In this document: one piece after another, positions 25,697 through 36,047 of the stretch
Numbering within the stretch: the stretch's first letter is position 1
How the letters are laid out: every line of letters starts with the position of its first letter
Source: DASUAS01 sp963750045
GTDB lineage: Bacteria > Actinomycetota > Acidimicrobiia > IMCC26256 > DASPTH01
NCBI GenBank assembly: GCA_963750045.1
Contig: CAVVPD010000008.1
Coordinates: forward strand, 1-64,000
Length of the DNA: 64,000 bases
Direction: 5' to 3'
Notes under the pieces: generated by a model
What the model saw: only the letters and a program-made list of their open reading frames with translations
Told to the model about the DNA's origin: nothing
Database searches by the model: none
Translations under genes and position numbers: made by a program

Positions 25697-26596
25697 ATGG
25701 GAGCACTCGACGGCAGGATCGCCATCATCACGGGCGCGGGTCGCGGCATCGGGCGTGAGCACGCCCTGCTCTTCGCCGGTGAGGGGGCGCGTGTCGTCGT
25801 CAACGACCTCGGCGGCGGTACCGACGGCAGCGGGGCGGACGCCGGGCCCGCGCAGCAGGTGGTCGACGAGATCCGGGCCCTCGGCGGCGAGGCGGTCGCC
25901 AACACCGACAGCGTCGCCGACTGGGAGGGGGCCGGGCGCCTGGTACAGACCGCGCTCGACACCTTCGGCGATCTTCACGTGCTCGTCAACAACGCCGGCA
26001 TCCTGCGCGACCGCATGCTGGCCAACATGTCGGAGGCCGAGTTCGACGACGTCGTGCGGGTGCACCTGAAGGGCCACTTCGCGCCGCTCCACCACGCAGC
26101 GGCGTACTGGCGCGACCAGGCGAAGGCGGGGAAGGAGGTGAACGCGTCGGTGATCAACACGTCGTCGACGTCGGGCCTCTTCGGCAATGCGGGCCAGACG
26201 AACTACGGCGCGGCCAAGACCGGTATCGCGACGATGACGATCATCGCCCAGATGGAGCTCGACCGCTACGGGGTGCGCTGCAATGCGATCGCGCCGTCGG
26301 CGATGACGCGCCTCATCATGACGGTGCCCGGCGCCGAAGACCGGCCGCCCGTGAGCACCGACGGGTGGGACCCGCGCGATCCGGCGAACATCTCGCCCTT
26401 CGTCGCGTACCTGGCGACACCCGACTGCCCGATCAAGGGTCGGGTGTTCTGGGTGGCGGGCGGCGACGTGGGGCTCTTCCAGCCTTTCGCCATCGTCGAC
26501 TCGATCCACGCCGACCACCGCTGGACGCTCGCGGAGCTGCAGGCGGAGGCGGCGCGCTTCGCCGACTTCGAGTTCTCGCTCAACCGCCCTTGGTAG
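25697..26596 (+). CDS. Short-chain dehydrogenase/reductase (HSD17B4-like type)
   Basis: 299-residue SDR. Seen: TGAGRGIGREHALLFAGEGA, then VVNDLGGGTDGSGADAGPAQ, a segment typical of the multifunctional-enzyme/17-beta-HSD4 branch, VLVNNAGILRDRMLANMSEA, active site NYGAAKTGIATMTI. That branch oxidises 3-hydroxyacyl-CoA or steroid-type substrates. The last 17 bp overlap the convergent SDR gene. Confidence 0.88.
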   Translation: MGALDGRIAIITGAGRGIGREHALLFAGEGARVVVNDLGGGTDGSGADAGPAQQVVDEIRALGGEAVANTDSVADWEGAGRLVQTALDTFGDLHVLVNNAGILRDRMLANMSEAEFDDVVRVHLKGHFAPLHHAAAYWRDQAKAGKEVNASVINTSSTSGLFGNAGQTNYGAAKTGIATMTIIAQMELDRYGVRCNAIAPSAMTRLIMTVPGAEDRPPVSTDGWDPRDPANISPFVAYLATPDCPIKGRVFWVAGGDVGLFQPFAIVDSIHADHRWTLAELQAEAARFADFEFSLNRPW

Positions 26597-27362
26597 TGAT
26601 GGGGCTCGCGCCCGCCATCGCGCCACCATCGACCACGAGGGTGTGGCCGGTGATCCACGATGCCCCGTCGCCGGCGAGGAACCGGGCCGCGTGCGCGATG
26701 TCCTCGGGCTCGCCGAGCCGACGCAGCGGGAGGCCGGCGGCGACGGCGTCCCCTCCGGGCTCCCAGAGGGCCCGGGCGAAGTCCGTCTTCACCAGGCCGG
26801 GAGCGATGCAGTTCACCCGCACCTGGGGGCCGAGCTCGATGGCCAGAATCCTGGTGAGGTGGACGATCGCGGCCTTGGTGGTGTTGTAGACGCCGATGGC
26901 GGCATCGCCACGTAATCCACCGATTGACGAGAGGTTGATGACGGACCCGCCGTGGTCGCGCATCCACGCCCGCCACGCCAGCTGGGTCCACACGAACGTG
27001 CCCCGCACGTTCACCTGAAAGGTCTTGTCCCAGGCCGAGAGCTCGGTGTCGATGGTGGCGCCCATCGACGGGTTCGTGGCGGCGTTGTTCACCAGGATGT
27101 CGAGTGCACCGAAGCGTTCGATCGTCGCGCCGACGCAGGCCGCGGCCTGTTCCGGGTCGCCGGCATTGGCGGCGAACGTGGCGACCTGTATGCCGGGGCC
27201 GGCCGCACGGATGGCCGCAGCGGCCTGGTCGAGCCCTTCCTGCTTGCGGGAGGAGAGCATCACGCTGGCGCCGGCCTCGGCGAACGACGCCGCGATCGCG
27301 CGGCCGATGCCCTTCGACGCGCCGGTGACGACCGCAACCTTTCCCGCGAGTTCTTGCACCAC
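26580..27362 (-). CDS. Short-chain dehydrogenase/reductase (FabG-like)
   Basis: About 260 residues. Seen: VTGASKGIGRAIAASFAEAG, LVNNAATNPSMG, Ser-Tyr-Lys site (INLSSIGG then GVYNTTKAAIVHLTR), and C-terminal ASWITGHTLVVDGG. Classical 3-oxoacyl reductase-like SDR. The start is one of two adjacent GTG codons (27362 or 27359). It is divergent from the acyltransferase with only about 31 bp between, so the two promoters must overlap coding sequence or each other. Confidence 0.87.
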   Translation of the reverse strand: MVQELAGKVAVVTGASKGIGRAIAASFAEAGASVMLSSRKQEGLDQAAAAIRAAGPGIQVATFAANAGDPEQAAACVGATIERFGALDILVNNAATNPSMGATIDTELSAWDKTFQVNVRGTFVWTQLAWRAWMRDHGGSVINLSSIGGLRGDAAIGVYNTTKAAIVHLTRILAIELGPQVRVNCIAPGLVKTDFARALWEPGGDAVAAGLPLRRLGEPEDIAHAARFLAGDGASWITGHTLVVDGGAMAGASPITTKGG

Positions 27363-27393
27363 GACGGGCAGTCTCGCGTGCCATGATGGGAGG

Positions 27394-29254
27394 ATGTCCG
27401 AAGTGGCAGTGTCGGACCGGGTCGCGCCCGAACACCCCCCGCGTCTCGGGTACATCCCCGCGCTCGACGGCCTCCGCGCCGTTGCCGTCATCGCGGTGCT
27501 GCTCTACCACGGCGACCAGGGCTGGATCCCCGGCGGGTTCCTCGGCGTCGACGTGTTCTTCGTGATCAGCGGCTACCTGATCACGTGTCTCCTCCTCTCC
27601 GACTGGCAGCAGCACGGCCGCGTCGGCTTGAAGCGGTTCTGGTTCCGGCGGGCGCGCCGTCTCCTCCCGGCCCTCTTCGCCATGCTCTTCGTGGTGTCGC
27701 TCTACGCGATCGCCTTCCTCCCCGACGTCATCAACCAATTGCGGGACGAGGTCGTCGCCGCGATCTTCTACGTGGAGAACTGGTTCCTCATCTTCCGGGA
27801 CCTCTCGTACTTCCAGAGCGCGGGCCGGCCGCCACTCCTCCAGCACGTGTGGTCGCTCGCGGTGGAGGAGCAGTTCTATCTCCTGTGGCCGCTCATCCTG
27901 GTGTTCGCGCTGTCGCGGTGGGGGAAGAGCCGCCGTGCCCTGCTCATCGGCATCCTCGCCGGCGTCGCGGTCTCGACGCTCGAGATGGCGATCCTCTACC
28001 ACCCCTACACCGACCCGTCGCGCGGTCTACTACGGCACCGACACGCGCGTGGCCGCGCTGCTCCTCGGCGCCGCGCTCGCGTTCGTGTGGGCCCCGTGGC
28101 GCTTGGTGGGCCGGACCGGTCGCAACGCCGCGGTGCTGCTCGACGTCGTCGCCGTGTTCAGCGCCTTCGCGTTGTGCTGGATGTTCCTGAACGTGGGCGA
28201 GTTCGATCCCGGGCTCTACCGGGGTGGTTTCCTCGTCGCGGCGCTGGTGTCGGCGCTGCTGATCGCGGCGACGGTGCACCCCGCGTCGCGCCTCACGCCG
28301 TGGGTGCTCGGGTTCGCGGTGTTCCGGTGGATCGGCGTGCGGTCGTACGGGATCTACCTGTGGCACTGGCCGATCTACATGGTGACCCGGCCGCACTCCG
28401 ACGTCCCCCTCACCGGGCTGCCGCTCCTGACGCTGCGGCTGGTGCTCACGTTCGCCGCCGCGGCCGCCTCCTACAAGTACATCGAGGAACCGATCCGCCA
28501 CGGCGCCATCGAACGGCGCTGGGCCCTCTTCCGCACATCGACGGGCGAGACCCGTAAGAAGCTCGCCACCGGCTTCGCGCTGGCGGCCGTCGCGCTGACG
28601 GTCGGGACGGCAGTGATCGTCGTGGGCTTGGCCGGCGGCGGCACGACGCTCACGCCTCAGGGCTTCCCGGCGCAGGCGTCGGTCAACCTCCGTCCCGGTG
28701 AGGTGACGACCAGTACGGTCGCCGGCGATCCGACGGCGACAACGGCTCCGGCGACGAGCTCGCCGCCGACGGTCACCGCCATCGGCGACTCGGTCATGCT
28801 GGGCGCCTACACCCAGCTGATCGGGGCGATCGACACGATGTTCGGGGCCCCGGTGACCGGGATGGACGCGGCGGAGAGCCGCCAGTTCTCCGCCGGCGTC
28901 GACACGATCGCCAACCTCAAGAACACGGGACAGCTCGGCCAGGACGTCATCGTCCAGCTGGGCACCAACGGCGCGATCGATCCCGCCGAGTTCGACCGCA
29001 TGATGGGCATCCTGAGCGACCGCACCAAGGTCGTCATCATCAACGCCAAGGTGCCCCGTGCCTGGGAGGGCCAGGTCAACGACACGCTGGCTGCCGGGGT
29101 GAAGAAGTACAAGAACGCGGTGCTGCTCGACTGGCACGGCTACGCCAGCCAGCATCCCGAGTTCTTCTACGACGACGGCGTCCACCTGCGGCCCGACGGG
29201 GCGGCCGCCTACGCCCAGTTCGTGGCCCAGGCGCTGGGCCCGGGGTCGCCGTGA
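27394..29254 (+). CDS. OafA/YrhL-type acyltransferase with C-terminal SGNH domain, frameshifted
   Basis: Membrane O-acyltransferase of about 619 residues when repaired, acetylating cell-surface polysaccharide or peptidoglycan. Seen: YIPALDGLRAVAVIAVLLYH (catalytic His), VDVFFVISGYLIT, SLAVEEQFYLLWP, about ten membrane helices, IEEPIRHGAIERRW, then after a Thr/Pro-rich linker an SGNH-hydrolase-like domain: AIGDSVMLGA (nucleophile Ser), QLGTNGAI, and late YDDGVHLRPDGAAAYAQF with Asp-x-x-His. An extra G at about 28024 breaks the frame; without it PSRVYYGTDTRVAALL is continuous. Start ATG 27394; GTG 27403 has better ribosome-site spacing. Confidence 0.87.
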
Positions 29255-29310
29255 CCGGGGCGGCCTGACCCCTTCCCGACTGGCCGCGTGTGCCAAGCTG
29301 GGAAGCCCTC

Positions 29311-31433
29311 ATGCGCCCTGCCTACCGCACCCTCACGACCTTTCTCCTGACCATCGTCATCGGCGGCATCGCGGTGGGCGCCTGCCTCGCCGCGCTGATC
29401 CCGGGCACGGTCGAGATCGCGACCGGCCACCACTACACCGCCACGCAGGTCGGCAAGCTCAGGGCGCTCGCCGAGCCCACGACCATCTACTGGGCCGACG
29501 GCACGGTGATGGGGACCCTCGGTCTGCAGGTCCGCGACCCGATCAAGTCGATCAACGAGGTGCCGAAGCGGGTCCTCGACGCGGTGATCGCCACCGAGGA
29601 CCGCACCTTTTGGACCAACGACGGCATCGACCTGGGTGCCGTGTTCCGGGCCTTCCTGACCAACGTCACGTCGGGGAAGATCGAGCAGGGCGGTTCGACC
29701 ATCACCCAACAGCTGGTGAAGAACCGCGTCCTCACGCCCAAGCGTGACGTGAACCGCAAGATCAAGGAGATCGAGGACGCGCTCCGCCTCAACGAGAAGT
29801 TCTCGAAGGCGAAGATCCTCACCGAGTACCTCAACACCGTCTACTTCGGTTCCGGGTCCTACGGCATCAAGGCGGCGGCATCGCGGTACTTCCTCACCTG
29901 TGACTACCCGTGCGTCTACCCGCGGGGCAAGCGGCTCGACGAGCTCACCATCGGCGAGGCGGCGCTGCTCGCCGGTCTCATCTCCAATCCGGAGGGCAGC
30001 AACCCGTTCACGGCCCAGTCCCGCGCCATCAGGCGTCGGGCCGACGTGCTGCGCGGCGAGGTGGCGGAGAAGTACATCACCCAGGCCCAGGCCGACGCCG
30101 CCAACAACGAGCCACTGCCGACCGTCCCGCCCCCGGCGGAGCAACGGCCCCGGAACTTCCTGGTGGCCGAGGTGCAGGACCGCCTGCTCGCCGACACCCG
30201 CCTCGGCAACACACCCAAAGAGCGGCTCGACAAGGTGCTCAAGGGCGGCCTGAAGGTGTACACGACCTTCGACCACAGACTCCAGACCGAAGCCGTCGAC
30301 GCCACCAACAACGCGAAGCCCTCCTCGCCGAGCGGTGCTGACTGGATCTCGTCGCTGGTGGCCATCGAGCCGTCGACCGGCGCGGTGAAGGCCATGGTCG
30401 GCGGCACGGACTTCGCCACCAACCAGTACAACGTCGCCACCCACACGCCCGGCCGTCAACCCGGGTCCACGTGGAAGGTCATCACCCTCGGGGGCGCCTT
30501 GCAGGCCGGCTACTCGCCCAACGACACCGTCGACGGCACCGCCCCGTGCGCGGTTCCCAGCAAGTTCCCCAACGTTCCCGCCGACCAGCTCCCGGTGAAC
30601 GCGGAACCCCACGAGGGCGGAAACATGTCGATCCAGGAGGCCACCTCCGGCTCGGTGAACTGCGCGTTCGTGCGCATCTCCACCAGCGTGGGTCAGGACT
30701 ACCTCATCACGCTCGCGCACCAGATGGGCATCGAGCAGCAGACCCTGCAGCGCCTCCTCAACCTCTCGATCGGCACCATCGAGGCCACGCCGCTCGAGAT
30801 GGCCACCGTGATGGCCACCATCGCCAACAACGGCGTGCACCACACGCCATACGTGGTGGCCAAGGCGCTCAACCCCGACGGCACCGTTCTGATCGACGAG
30901 ACCAACAACGCCGGTCAGAAGGTTCTCGACCCCGACGTCGCCCGGTGCGAGCAGAACGTGTTGCGCGGCGTGGTCACCGGCGGTACCGGTGCCAACGCCG
31001 CGGTGGCCGGCCAGACCATCTACGGCAAGACCGGCACCAGCGACAACCGGGCGAACGCGTGGTTCATCGGGGCGGTGCCCTCGCTGGCGACGTCGGTGTG
31101 GTTCGGCAACCAGTTCGGGAACGTGGACGGTGCCGGGTACGGCGGTGATTCCGCCGCGCCGATCTTCGCGTCGTTCATGAGCCAGGCCCTCGCCGGCGTG
31201 CCCGACGCCGGGTTGCCCGATCCGGGCCCGGTGTGCGCGCGCGCTCAGGAGAGTACGTGAACCCCGACGGCGGTCGTGACGCCCGCAACCCCAACCCGCC
31301 CGTGGTCGCGCCGGAGCCGCAGGTGCAGCAGGTCCCGACCGCGCCGGCGCCCACCACGCCGACCACCCCGCCCGCGACGACCCCCGCGACGGCGCCCGCG
31401 GCGGCGCCTGCGGCGAACCAGCCGAGCGGTTGA
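29311..31433 (+). CDS. Class A penicillin-binding protein (glycosyltransferase/transpeptidase)
   Basis: Bifunctional peptidoglycan synthase. Seen: one N-terminal membrane helix, GT51 glycosyltransferase domain (VIATEDRTFW with catalytic Glu, QGGSTITQQLVKN, LTEYLNTVYFG), then the transpeptidase domain with S-x-x-K in PGSTWK, S-x-N in SGSVNCAF and K-T-G in YGKTGTSDNRANAW. The open frame stops at 31260, but from about 31233 another frame continues as a Pro/Thr/Ala-rich tail to the stop at 31433, as in many actinobacterial PBPs. A one-base deletion in the GCGCGCGCG run would explain this. ATG 31433 of the next gene overlaps the restored stop. Start ATG 29311 was chosen for its ribosome site (GGGAAG). 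Confidence 0.9.
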
Positions 31434-32149
31434 TGGCCACCGACCTCGACGCCCTGCTCGCGCTCCAGCAGCGCGACGGGGCCCTCGATCGGCTCCGCCA
31501 CCGCCACCAGACCCTGCCCGAGCGCGATGCGCTGGCGCGTGGCGAAGCCGACGTCGCGGCGCTCGACGCGGCGCGGCAACTGCCCGCGCTGGAGCGCGAC
31601 GAGGTCGCGCGCGAGGAGCAGCGTCTCGACGACGAAGTCCGGTCGCTCGCCGCGAAGGCCACCGAGGTCGAGACCAAGATGTACTCGGGTGAGGTCACCT
31701 CACCGAAGGAGCTGCAGGCGATGCAGTCCGACGTGGAGCAGCTCCGGCGTCACCAGCGGGGTCTCGAGAACCGGGAGCTCGAGCTGATGGAGACCCGCGA
31801 GCCCCTCGACGTCACCGTGGCCGAGCTGGCGGAGCACGGCTCGATGCTCGCGGCGGAGCTCGACCGGATCCGGCGGTCGCTGGCCGACGCCGAAGCGGTG
31901 ATCGCGGCGGAGGCGAAGCAGGAGCGCGAGGCGCGCGACGAGATCGCGGCCGGGATCGATCCCGCGCTGGTGAAGGAGTACGAGCGCTGCCGGAACCAGG
32001 CGCAGGGCGTGGGCGTCGCCCGGCTCGTCGGCACCACCTGCCAGGGTTGTCACCTCTCGATCCCCGCCACCGAGGTCGAGCGCATCAAGCGGTCGGCCGG
32101 CAAGCCACTCGCGTACTGCGACAACTGCGGCGCGATCCTGGTCCCCTGA
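31433..32149 (+). CDS. Coiled-coil protein with C-terminal zinc ribbon (CT398/DUF164-like)
   Basis: 238 residues: a long coiled-coil hairpin (residues about 1-165, heptad-rich in Glu, Arg, Leu) and a C4 zinc ribbon (TTCQGCHLSIP, then AYCDNCGAILVP). This is the conserved zf-RING_7/DUF164 family, commonly next to RNase H-like genes, suspected of nucleic-acid or ribosome-associated roles. Start overlaps the restored stop of the PBP gene and its own stop overlaps the RNase H start (TGATG both times), so three genes appear translationally coupled. Confidence 0.85.
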   Translation: MATDLDALLALQQRDGALDRLRHRHQTLPERDALARGEADVAALDAARQLPALERDEVAREEQRLDDEVRSLAAKATEVETKMYSGEVTSPKELQAMQSDVEQLRRHQRGLENRELELMETREPLDVTVAELAEHGSMLAAELDRIRRSLADAEAVIAAEAKQEREARDEIAAGIDPALVKEYERCRNQAQGVGVARLVGTTCQGCHLSIPATEVERIKRSAGKPLAYCDNCGAILVP

Positions 32150-32563
32150 TGCTCGACTCGGTGTTGATCTACTTCGACGGTGGCTCGCGCGGCAACCCCG
32201 GTCCCGCGGCGATCGGCGCCCTGGTGGTCGACCCCTCGACCGCGCCGCCGCACCGGTTGGCCACCGTCAGCGAATGCATCGGAGTGGCCACCAACAACGT
32301 CGCCGAGTACCGCGCGCTCATCGCCGGCCTGGAGGCCGCGTCGGCAACACCGGCGCGGGCCGCCACGGTGCGCGGCGACTCCAAGCTCGTCATCGAGCAG
32401 CTGGCGGGGCGCTGGAAGGTCCGCCAACCGCACTTGAAGCCCCTGCACGCGCAAGCGCGCGCGCTGCTCGACGGCTACGACGAGATCGACCTCGCGGCAC
32501 GTGCGCCGGGAGCAGAACGTCGAGGCCGACGCGTTGGTGAACGCCGCGCTCGATCTGCCCTGA
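32149..32563 (+). CDS. Ribonuclease HI-like protein, frameshifted
   Basis: RNase H fold nuclease cutting RNA in RNA-DNA hybrids, about 137 residues when repaired. Seen: first catalytic motif IYFDGGSRGNPGPAAIGAL, ATNNVAEYRALIAGLEAA (catalytic Glu), TVRGDSKLVIEQLAGRW (catalytic Asp). Near 32493-32496 the frame changes; removing one base gives a His-containing RHVRREQNVEADALVNAALD with the last catalytic Asp and a stop at 32561-32563. ATG overlaps the preceding stop. Confidence 0.85.
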
Positions 32564-32567
32564 GCCC

Positions 32568-33044
32568 GTGTTCTTCTGGTACATCGGGCTGTCGGTGTTC
32601 GGCGTGGCGATGGTCTTCCGCAGCTCGGGGATCGACTACCGGCTCATCGCCGTCGGTTCGCTGGTGCCGCTCGTCGTGGACCTGCCCTTCGGGTACCGCG
32701 CCTACGGGTACACGCTCCTGTTCGCGGTGGTGCTGCTCGTGCTGGTGATGCTCGGCACCGTCGGCCGGTCGCGCCTGGCGCGGCGCCGGCTCCTCTGCCT
32801 GCCCATCGGCGTGTTCTGTGGGCTGATCCTCTCGGGTGCGTTCACCAACGACCATCTCTTCTGGTGGCCGTTCCTCGGCACCTCGTTCCCGCACGACGCG
32901 CTGCTTCCCGCGTGGTGGGTCGTGGTGATCGAGGAGGTGGTCGGCCTGTTCGTGTGCTGGGTGCTCGTCGGCCAGTACGACCTCTACCTGCCGGGTCCGC
33001 GCGCGGAGTTCGTCCGGACCGGCCGGCTCAAGACGACCGAATGA
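32568..33044 (+). CDS. Small integral membrane protein
   Basis: 158 residues with about four hydrophobic segments (FWYIGLSVFGVAMVF, TLLFAVVLLVLVMLGTVG, CLPIGVFCGLILSG, VVVIEEVVGLFVCWVLVG) and a histidine-containing loop (TNDHLFWWPFLGT). No family recognised. Starts with GTG, 5 bp after the RNase H stop, so probably the last gene of the PBP-zinc ribbon-RNase H operon. Converges on biotin synthase. Confidence 0.75.
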   Translation: MFFWYIGLSVFGVAMVFRSSGIDYRLIAVGSLVPLVVDLPFGYRAYGYTLLFAVVLLVLVMLGTVGRSRLARRRLLCLPIGVFCGLILSGAFTNDHLFWWPFLGTSFPHDALLPAWWVVVIEEVVGLFVCWVLVGQYDLYLPGPRAEFVRTGRLKTTE

Positions 33045-33057
33045 CCACGGGCGGCTG

Positions 33058-34138
33058 CTACTCGGCGCGGACGGGGATGCCCACGCGCACCGCCTGGGCC
33101 GGGCGCGGCGTGGGCGCCGTCGGCGTCGACCACGAACCGGCCCTCGCCGGGTCCGTCGGCGACCGGCATGCCCAGGGCCTCGAGCAGCGCGTGGTCTTCC
33201 TCGGGCGGCCGCCCGCTCGACGTCAGGTAGTTGCCGACGATCAACGCGTTGGCGCCCGCGAGCAGGCCCATGGCCTGGAGCTCGCCGAGCACGTACTCGC
33301 GTCCGCCCGCGAGGCGCAGCCACGCGCTCGGGAGGACGAGGCGGAACAGGGCGATGGCCTGGAGCGCCTCGCGCGGTGTGATCAGGCGCTGGTCGCCGAG
33401 CGGCGTGCCCGTGGGCAGCAGGAAGTTGATCGGTACCTCGCACGGATCGAGCTCGGCGAGCTCGAACGCGAAGTCGATGCGTTGCTCCAGGGTCTCGCCC
33501 ATACCGAGGATCCCGCCGCAGCACAGCTCCATGCCCGCGTCGATGGCGAGGCGGGCGGTGGCGACTCGGTCGTCGTAGGTGTGGGTCGTGACGATCGACG
33601 GGAAGAGCGCGCGCGGTGCTTCGAGGTTGTGGTTGTAGCGACGCACGCCGGCCGCCGCCAGGCGCCGGGCTTGCTCGGGTTCGAGCAGCCCGAGCGAGCA
33701 CGCGACCTCGAGCCCGGTCTCGGCCTGCACGGCGTCGACCGCCTCGATGACCCGGGTGAGCATGCGTTCCGACGGTCCGCGCACGGCGACCACGATGCAG
33801 AATTGGGTCGCGCCCGCGTCCCGGGTCGCCCGGGCAGCCTCGAGCACCTCGTCGAGCTGCAGGAGCGGGTACACGTCGATGTCGGTGGAGTAGCGGCTCG
33901 ACTGCGAGCAGAAGGCGCAGTCTTCGGGGCAGGCGCCCGACTTGGCGTTGATGAGGCTCTCGAGCTCGACTTCGGCACCGCAGTACTCGAGCCGGACCCG
34001 GTGGGCCAGCGCGATGAGGTCCGGGAGCCCGTCGAGCGGGAGCTGCGCGACCGCGAGCACCTCGCCGCGGGTGAGGGGCCGACGCTCCTCGAGGAGCGCG
34101 GCCTCGGCCTGGGCGATCGCGCCGGTGGGGGCAGTCAT
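33058..34138 (-). CDS. bioB: Biotin synthase, frameshifted near the C-terminus
   Basis: Radical-SAM enzyme inserting sulfur into dethiobiotin, the last step of biotin synthesis. Seen: iron-sulfur motif SGACPEDCAFCSQSSRY (CxxxCxxC), SAM/substrate regions YNHNLEAPRALF, CCGGILGMGET, INFLLPTGTPLG, and GREYVLGELQAMGLLAGANA then IVGNYLTSSGR. The unbroken frame would run on to 32984, overlapping the convergent gene by 61 bp with an unlikely Arg-rich tail. A shift at 33085-33110 gives instead a short AVRVGIPVRAE ending at 33058, about 360 residues, the better model. No other bio genes are in the window. Start ATG 34138. Confidence 0.9.
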
Positions 34139-34152
34139 GGGTGCGCAGCCTA

Positions 34153-34310
34153 TTGGACGGTCGATTCCGCTCCGCCGTCCCGCGCTCCGCGCACGGCTCC
34201 GCTGCATCTCGGGACTTGGACGGTCGATTCCGCTCCGCCGTCCCGCGCTCCGCGCACGGCTCCGCTGCATCTCGGGACTTGGACGATCGATTCCGCTCCG
34301 CCGTCCCGCG
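34153..34310. repeat. 63-bp tandem repeat, 2.5 copies
   Basis: Units begin TTGGACGGTCGATTCCGC at 34153, 34216 and 34279; the second and third copies follow with no spacer and differ by very few bases (GGT to GAT in the third), and the third stops after 32 bases. The period is a multiple of three, but no gene covers it convincingly. It lies in the 310-bp divergent region between bioB and murJ, where their promoters should be. Confidence 0.9.
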
Positions 34311-34448
34311 CCCGAGAGGAACGCCCACCCGCCGCCGGCCGTCCGGTCCCCCCAAACACTGGACGACGGCGGCCGGGTGGGCGACCCTCCCGTCCAGCAT
34401 GCCTGGTCGCCGCTGGGAAATGTGCGCGCCCCCGTAGGCTCTCTTCCG

Positions 34449-36047
34449 GTGGTGGACAGCGATCAACCGGCGCGGGCCGCGGCGCGGATGAGCGTCGCCA
34501 CGTTCGCGTCACGCGGCGTGGGCTTCGTCAAGGTCTGGGTGATCGCCGCCGTGCTCGGCGCGACCTACCTCGGGAACACGTTCCAGGCCTCGAGCTCGGT
34601 GTCCAACGTGATGTTCGAGCTCCTCGCCGCCGGGGCCCTGTCGGCGGTGCTGGTGCCGACGTTCGTCGACGCCTTCCGGGCCGGAGACGACCAGGAGGCG
34701 GAACGGCTCGCTTCGGGTGTGCTCGGGCTGGCGCTCGTGGTGATGGCCGTGGTGTCGGCGATCGGGATCGTGGCGGCGCCCTCGATCGCCCGCCTGCTCT
34801 CGAGCGGCGCGCCGAACGCGCACGTGGAGTCGCAGCAGGTGGCGCTGTCGACGTTCTTCCTCCGCTTCTTCATCCCACAGGTGATGCTGTACGCGATCGG
34901 CACCGTGGCCACCGCGGTGCTGTTCGCCAAGCGGCGGTTCGTGATCGTCGCGGTGGCGCCGATCGCCAACACCGTGGTGCTCGTCACCACCATGGCCGTG
35001 TTCCGGATCATGCACGGGCCCACCCCGAACCTCGACCTCACCACTCCCGAACAGCTCGTGCTCGCGATCGGCGGCACGCTCGGGGTCGTCGGGTTCGTCG
35101 GTGTGCCCACAATCGCGCTGCTCCGGAGCGGCTTCCGCCTCCGGGCGACCTTAGGTACCGTCGACCGCAAGCTCCGGCGCCTCCTGTGGTTGTCGGCGTG
35201 GGTGGCGCTCCAGCCCGACGTCGCGCTGTTGCTCGGCGCCGCGCTGGTGATGGGGAACCAGGTCGCCGGGGGCGTGGTCGCCTACCAGTTCTGCTTCGTC
35301 GCCTTCCTCGCGCCGTACGCGATCCTGGCGCTGCCCATCCAGACGACGATCCTGCCGGAGCTCACGGTCGACGCGGGCAACGGTGACATGGCGTCGTTCG
35401 CGGGTCGGTTGCGTTGGGGCCTCGACGGCATGTCACAACTGCTCCTCCCCGTGTCAGCCGCGTTCGTCGCGCTCGCGCTTCCCGCCATGCGAGTGCTCGC
35501 GGTGGGGAACAGCAGCCACGAGGCGGGTCTCTTCGCCGCCGCGTTGGCGTCCCTCGGTGTGGGACTCTTCACCTACGGGACGTTCCTGTTCTTCGCACGC
35601 GCGTCCTATGCGCTGGGCGACAGCCGCACGCCGGCGATCGTGGCCGGCGCGAGCGCGCTCGTCGGCGCGGGGGTGATGGTGGTCGGCGGCCTCACCTTCG
35701 GGAGCGACACCGCCAAGGTCGCGGCGCTCGGATTGGGGCACAGCGCCGCGTATCTCGTCGGCACCCTCGTGCTCGGGCTCATCCTGCGCCGCCGGGTTGG
35801 TCACGGGTTCTTCCCCCACGCGTTCCTTCCGGCACTCATGGTCTCGGGTGCGCTCGGCGGGTTGGCGTGGCTGGCCGAGGACGTGATGGCGCCGACCGCG
35901 CGGGTGGCCGACATCCTGGTGCTCGTCGTGATCGGGGCGATCGGGGCAGGCATGTACGCGCTGATGCTGCGGATCCTGCCCAAGCGCGGGCCCCGGCTCG
36001 AAGCCGCGTTCGAGCCGGATGATCCCGACCTGGCGGTCGAGCCGTGA
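34449..36047 (+). CDS. murJ: Lipid II flippase MurJ (MviN family)
   Basis: 532-residue polytopic membrane protein of the MOP superfamily, with about 14 helices, that moves lipid II across the membrane for peptidoglycan synthesis. Seen: N-terminal FASRGVGFVKVWVIAAVLG, AGALSAVLVPTFVDAFR (family signature region), a central FLRFFIPQVMLYAIGTVATA and FVAFLAPYAILALPIQTTILPEL. The start is one of two GTG codons (34449/34452); its stop overlaps the next ATG by 1 bp. No pseudokinase tail like that of mycobacterial MviN is present; the protein ends soon after helix 14. Confidence 0.9.
   Translation: MVDSDQPARAAARMSVATFASRGVGFVKVWVIAAVLGATYLGNTFQASSSVSNVMFELLAAGALSAVLVPTFVDAFRAGDDQEAERLASGVLGLALVVMAVVSAIGIVAAPSIARLLSSGAPNAHVESQQVALSTFFLRFFIPQVMLYAIGTVATAVLFAKRRFVIVAVAPIANTVVLVTTMAVFRIMHGPTPNLDLTTPEQLVLAIGGTLGVVGFVGVPTIALLRSGFRLRATLGTVDRKLRRLLWLSAWVALQPDVALLLGAALVMGNQVAGGVVAYQFCFVAFLAPYAILALPIQTTILPELTVDAGNGDMASFAGRLRWGLDGMSQLLLPVSAAFVALALPAMRVLAVGNSSHEAGLFAAALASLGVGLFTYGTFLFFARASYALGDSRTPAIVAGASALVGAGVMVVGGLTFGSDTAKVAALGLGHSAAYLVGTLVLGLILRRRVGHGFFPHAFLPALMVSGALGGLAWLAEDVMAPTARVADILVLVVIGAIGAGMYALMLRILPKRGPRLEAAFEPDDPDLAVEP

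Noticed and set aside
34153..34310. Tandem repeat considered as a CRISPR array
   Set aside because: Units are contiguous with no spacers, only 2.5 copies, and there are no cas genes.
32475..34466. Long reverse frame through RNase H, the membrane protein and bioB
   Set aside because: Composition is Arg/Pro/Ala-rich without motifs; bioB in the neighbouring frame explains the region.
32864..35386. 840-residue forward frame across bioB and murJ
   Set aside because: Reads only as an out-of-frame shadow of both; crosses the 63-bp repeats and has no domain.
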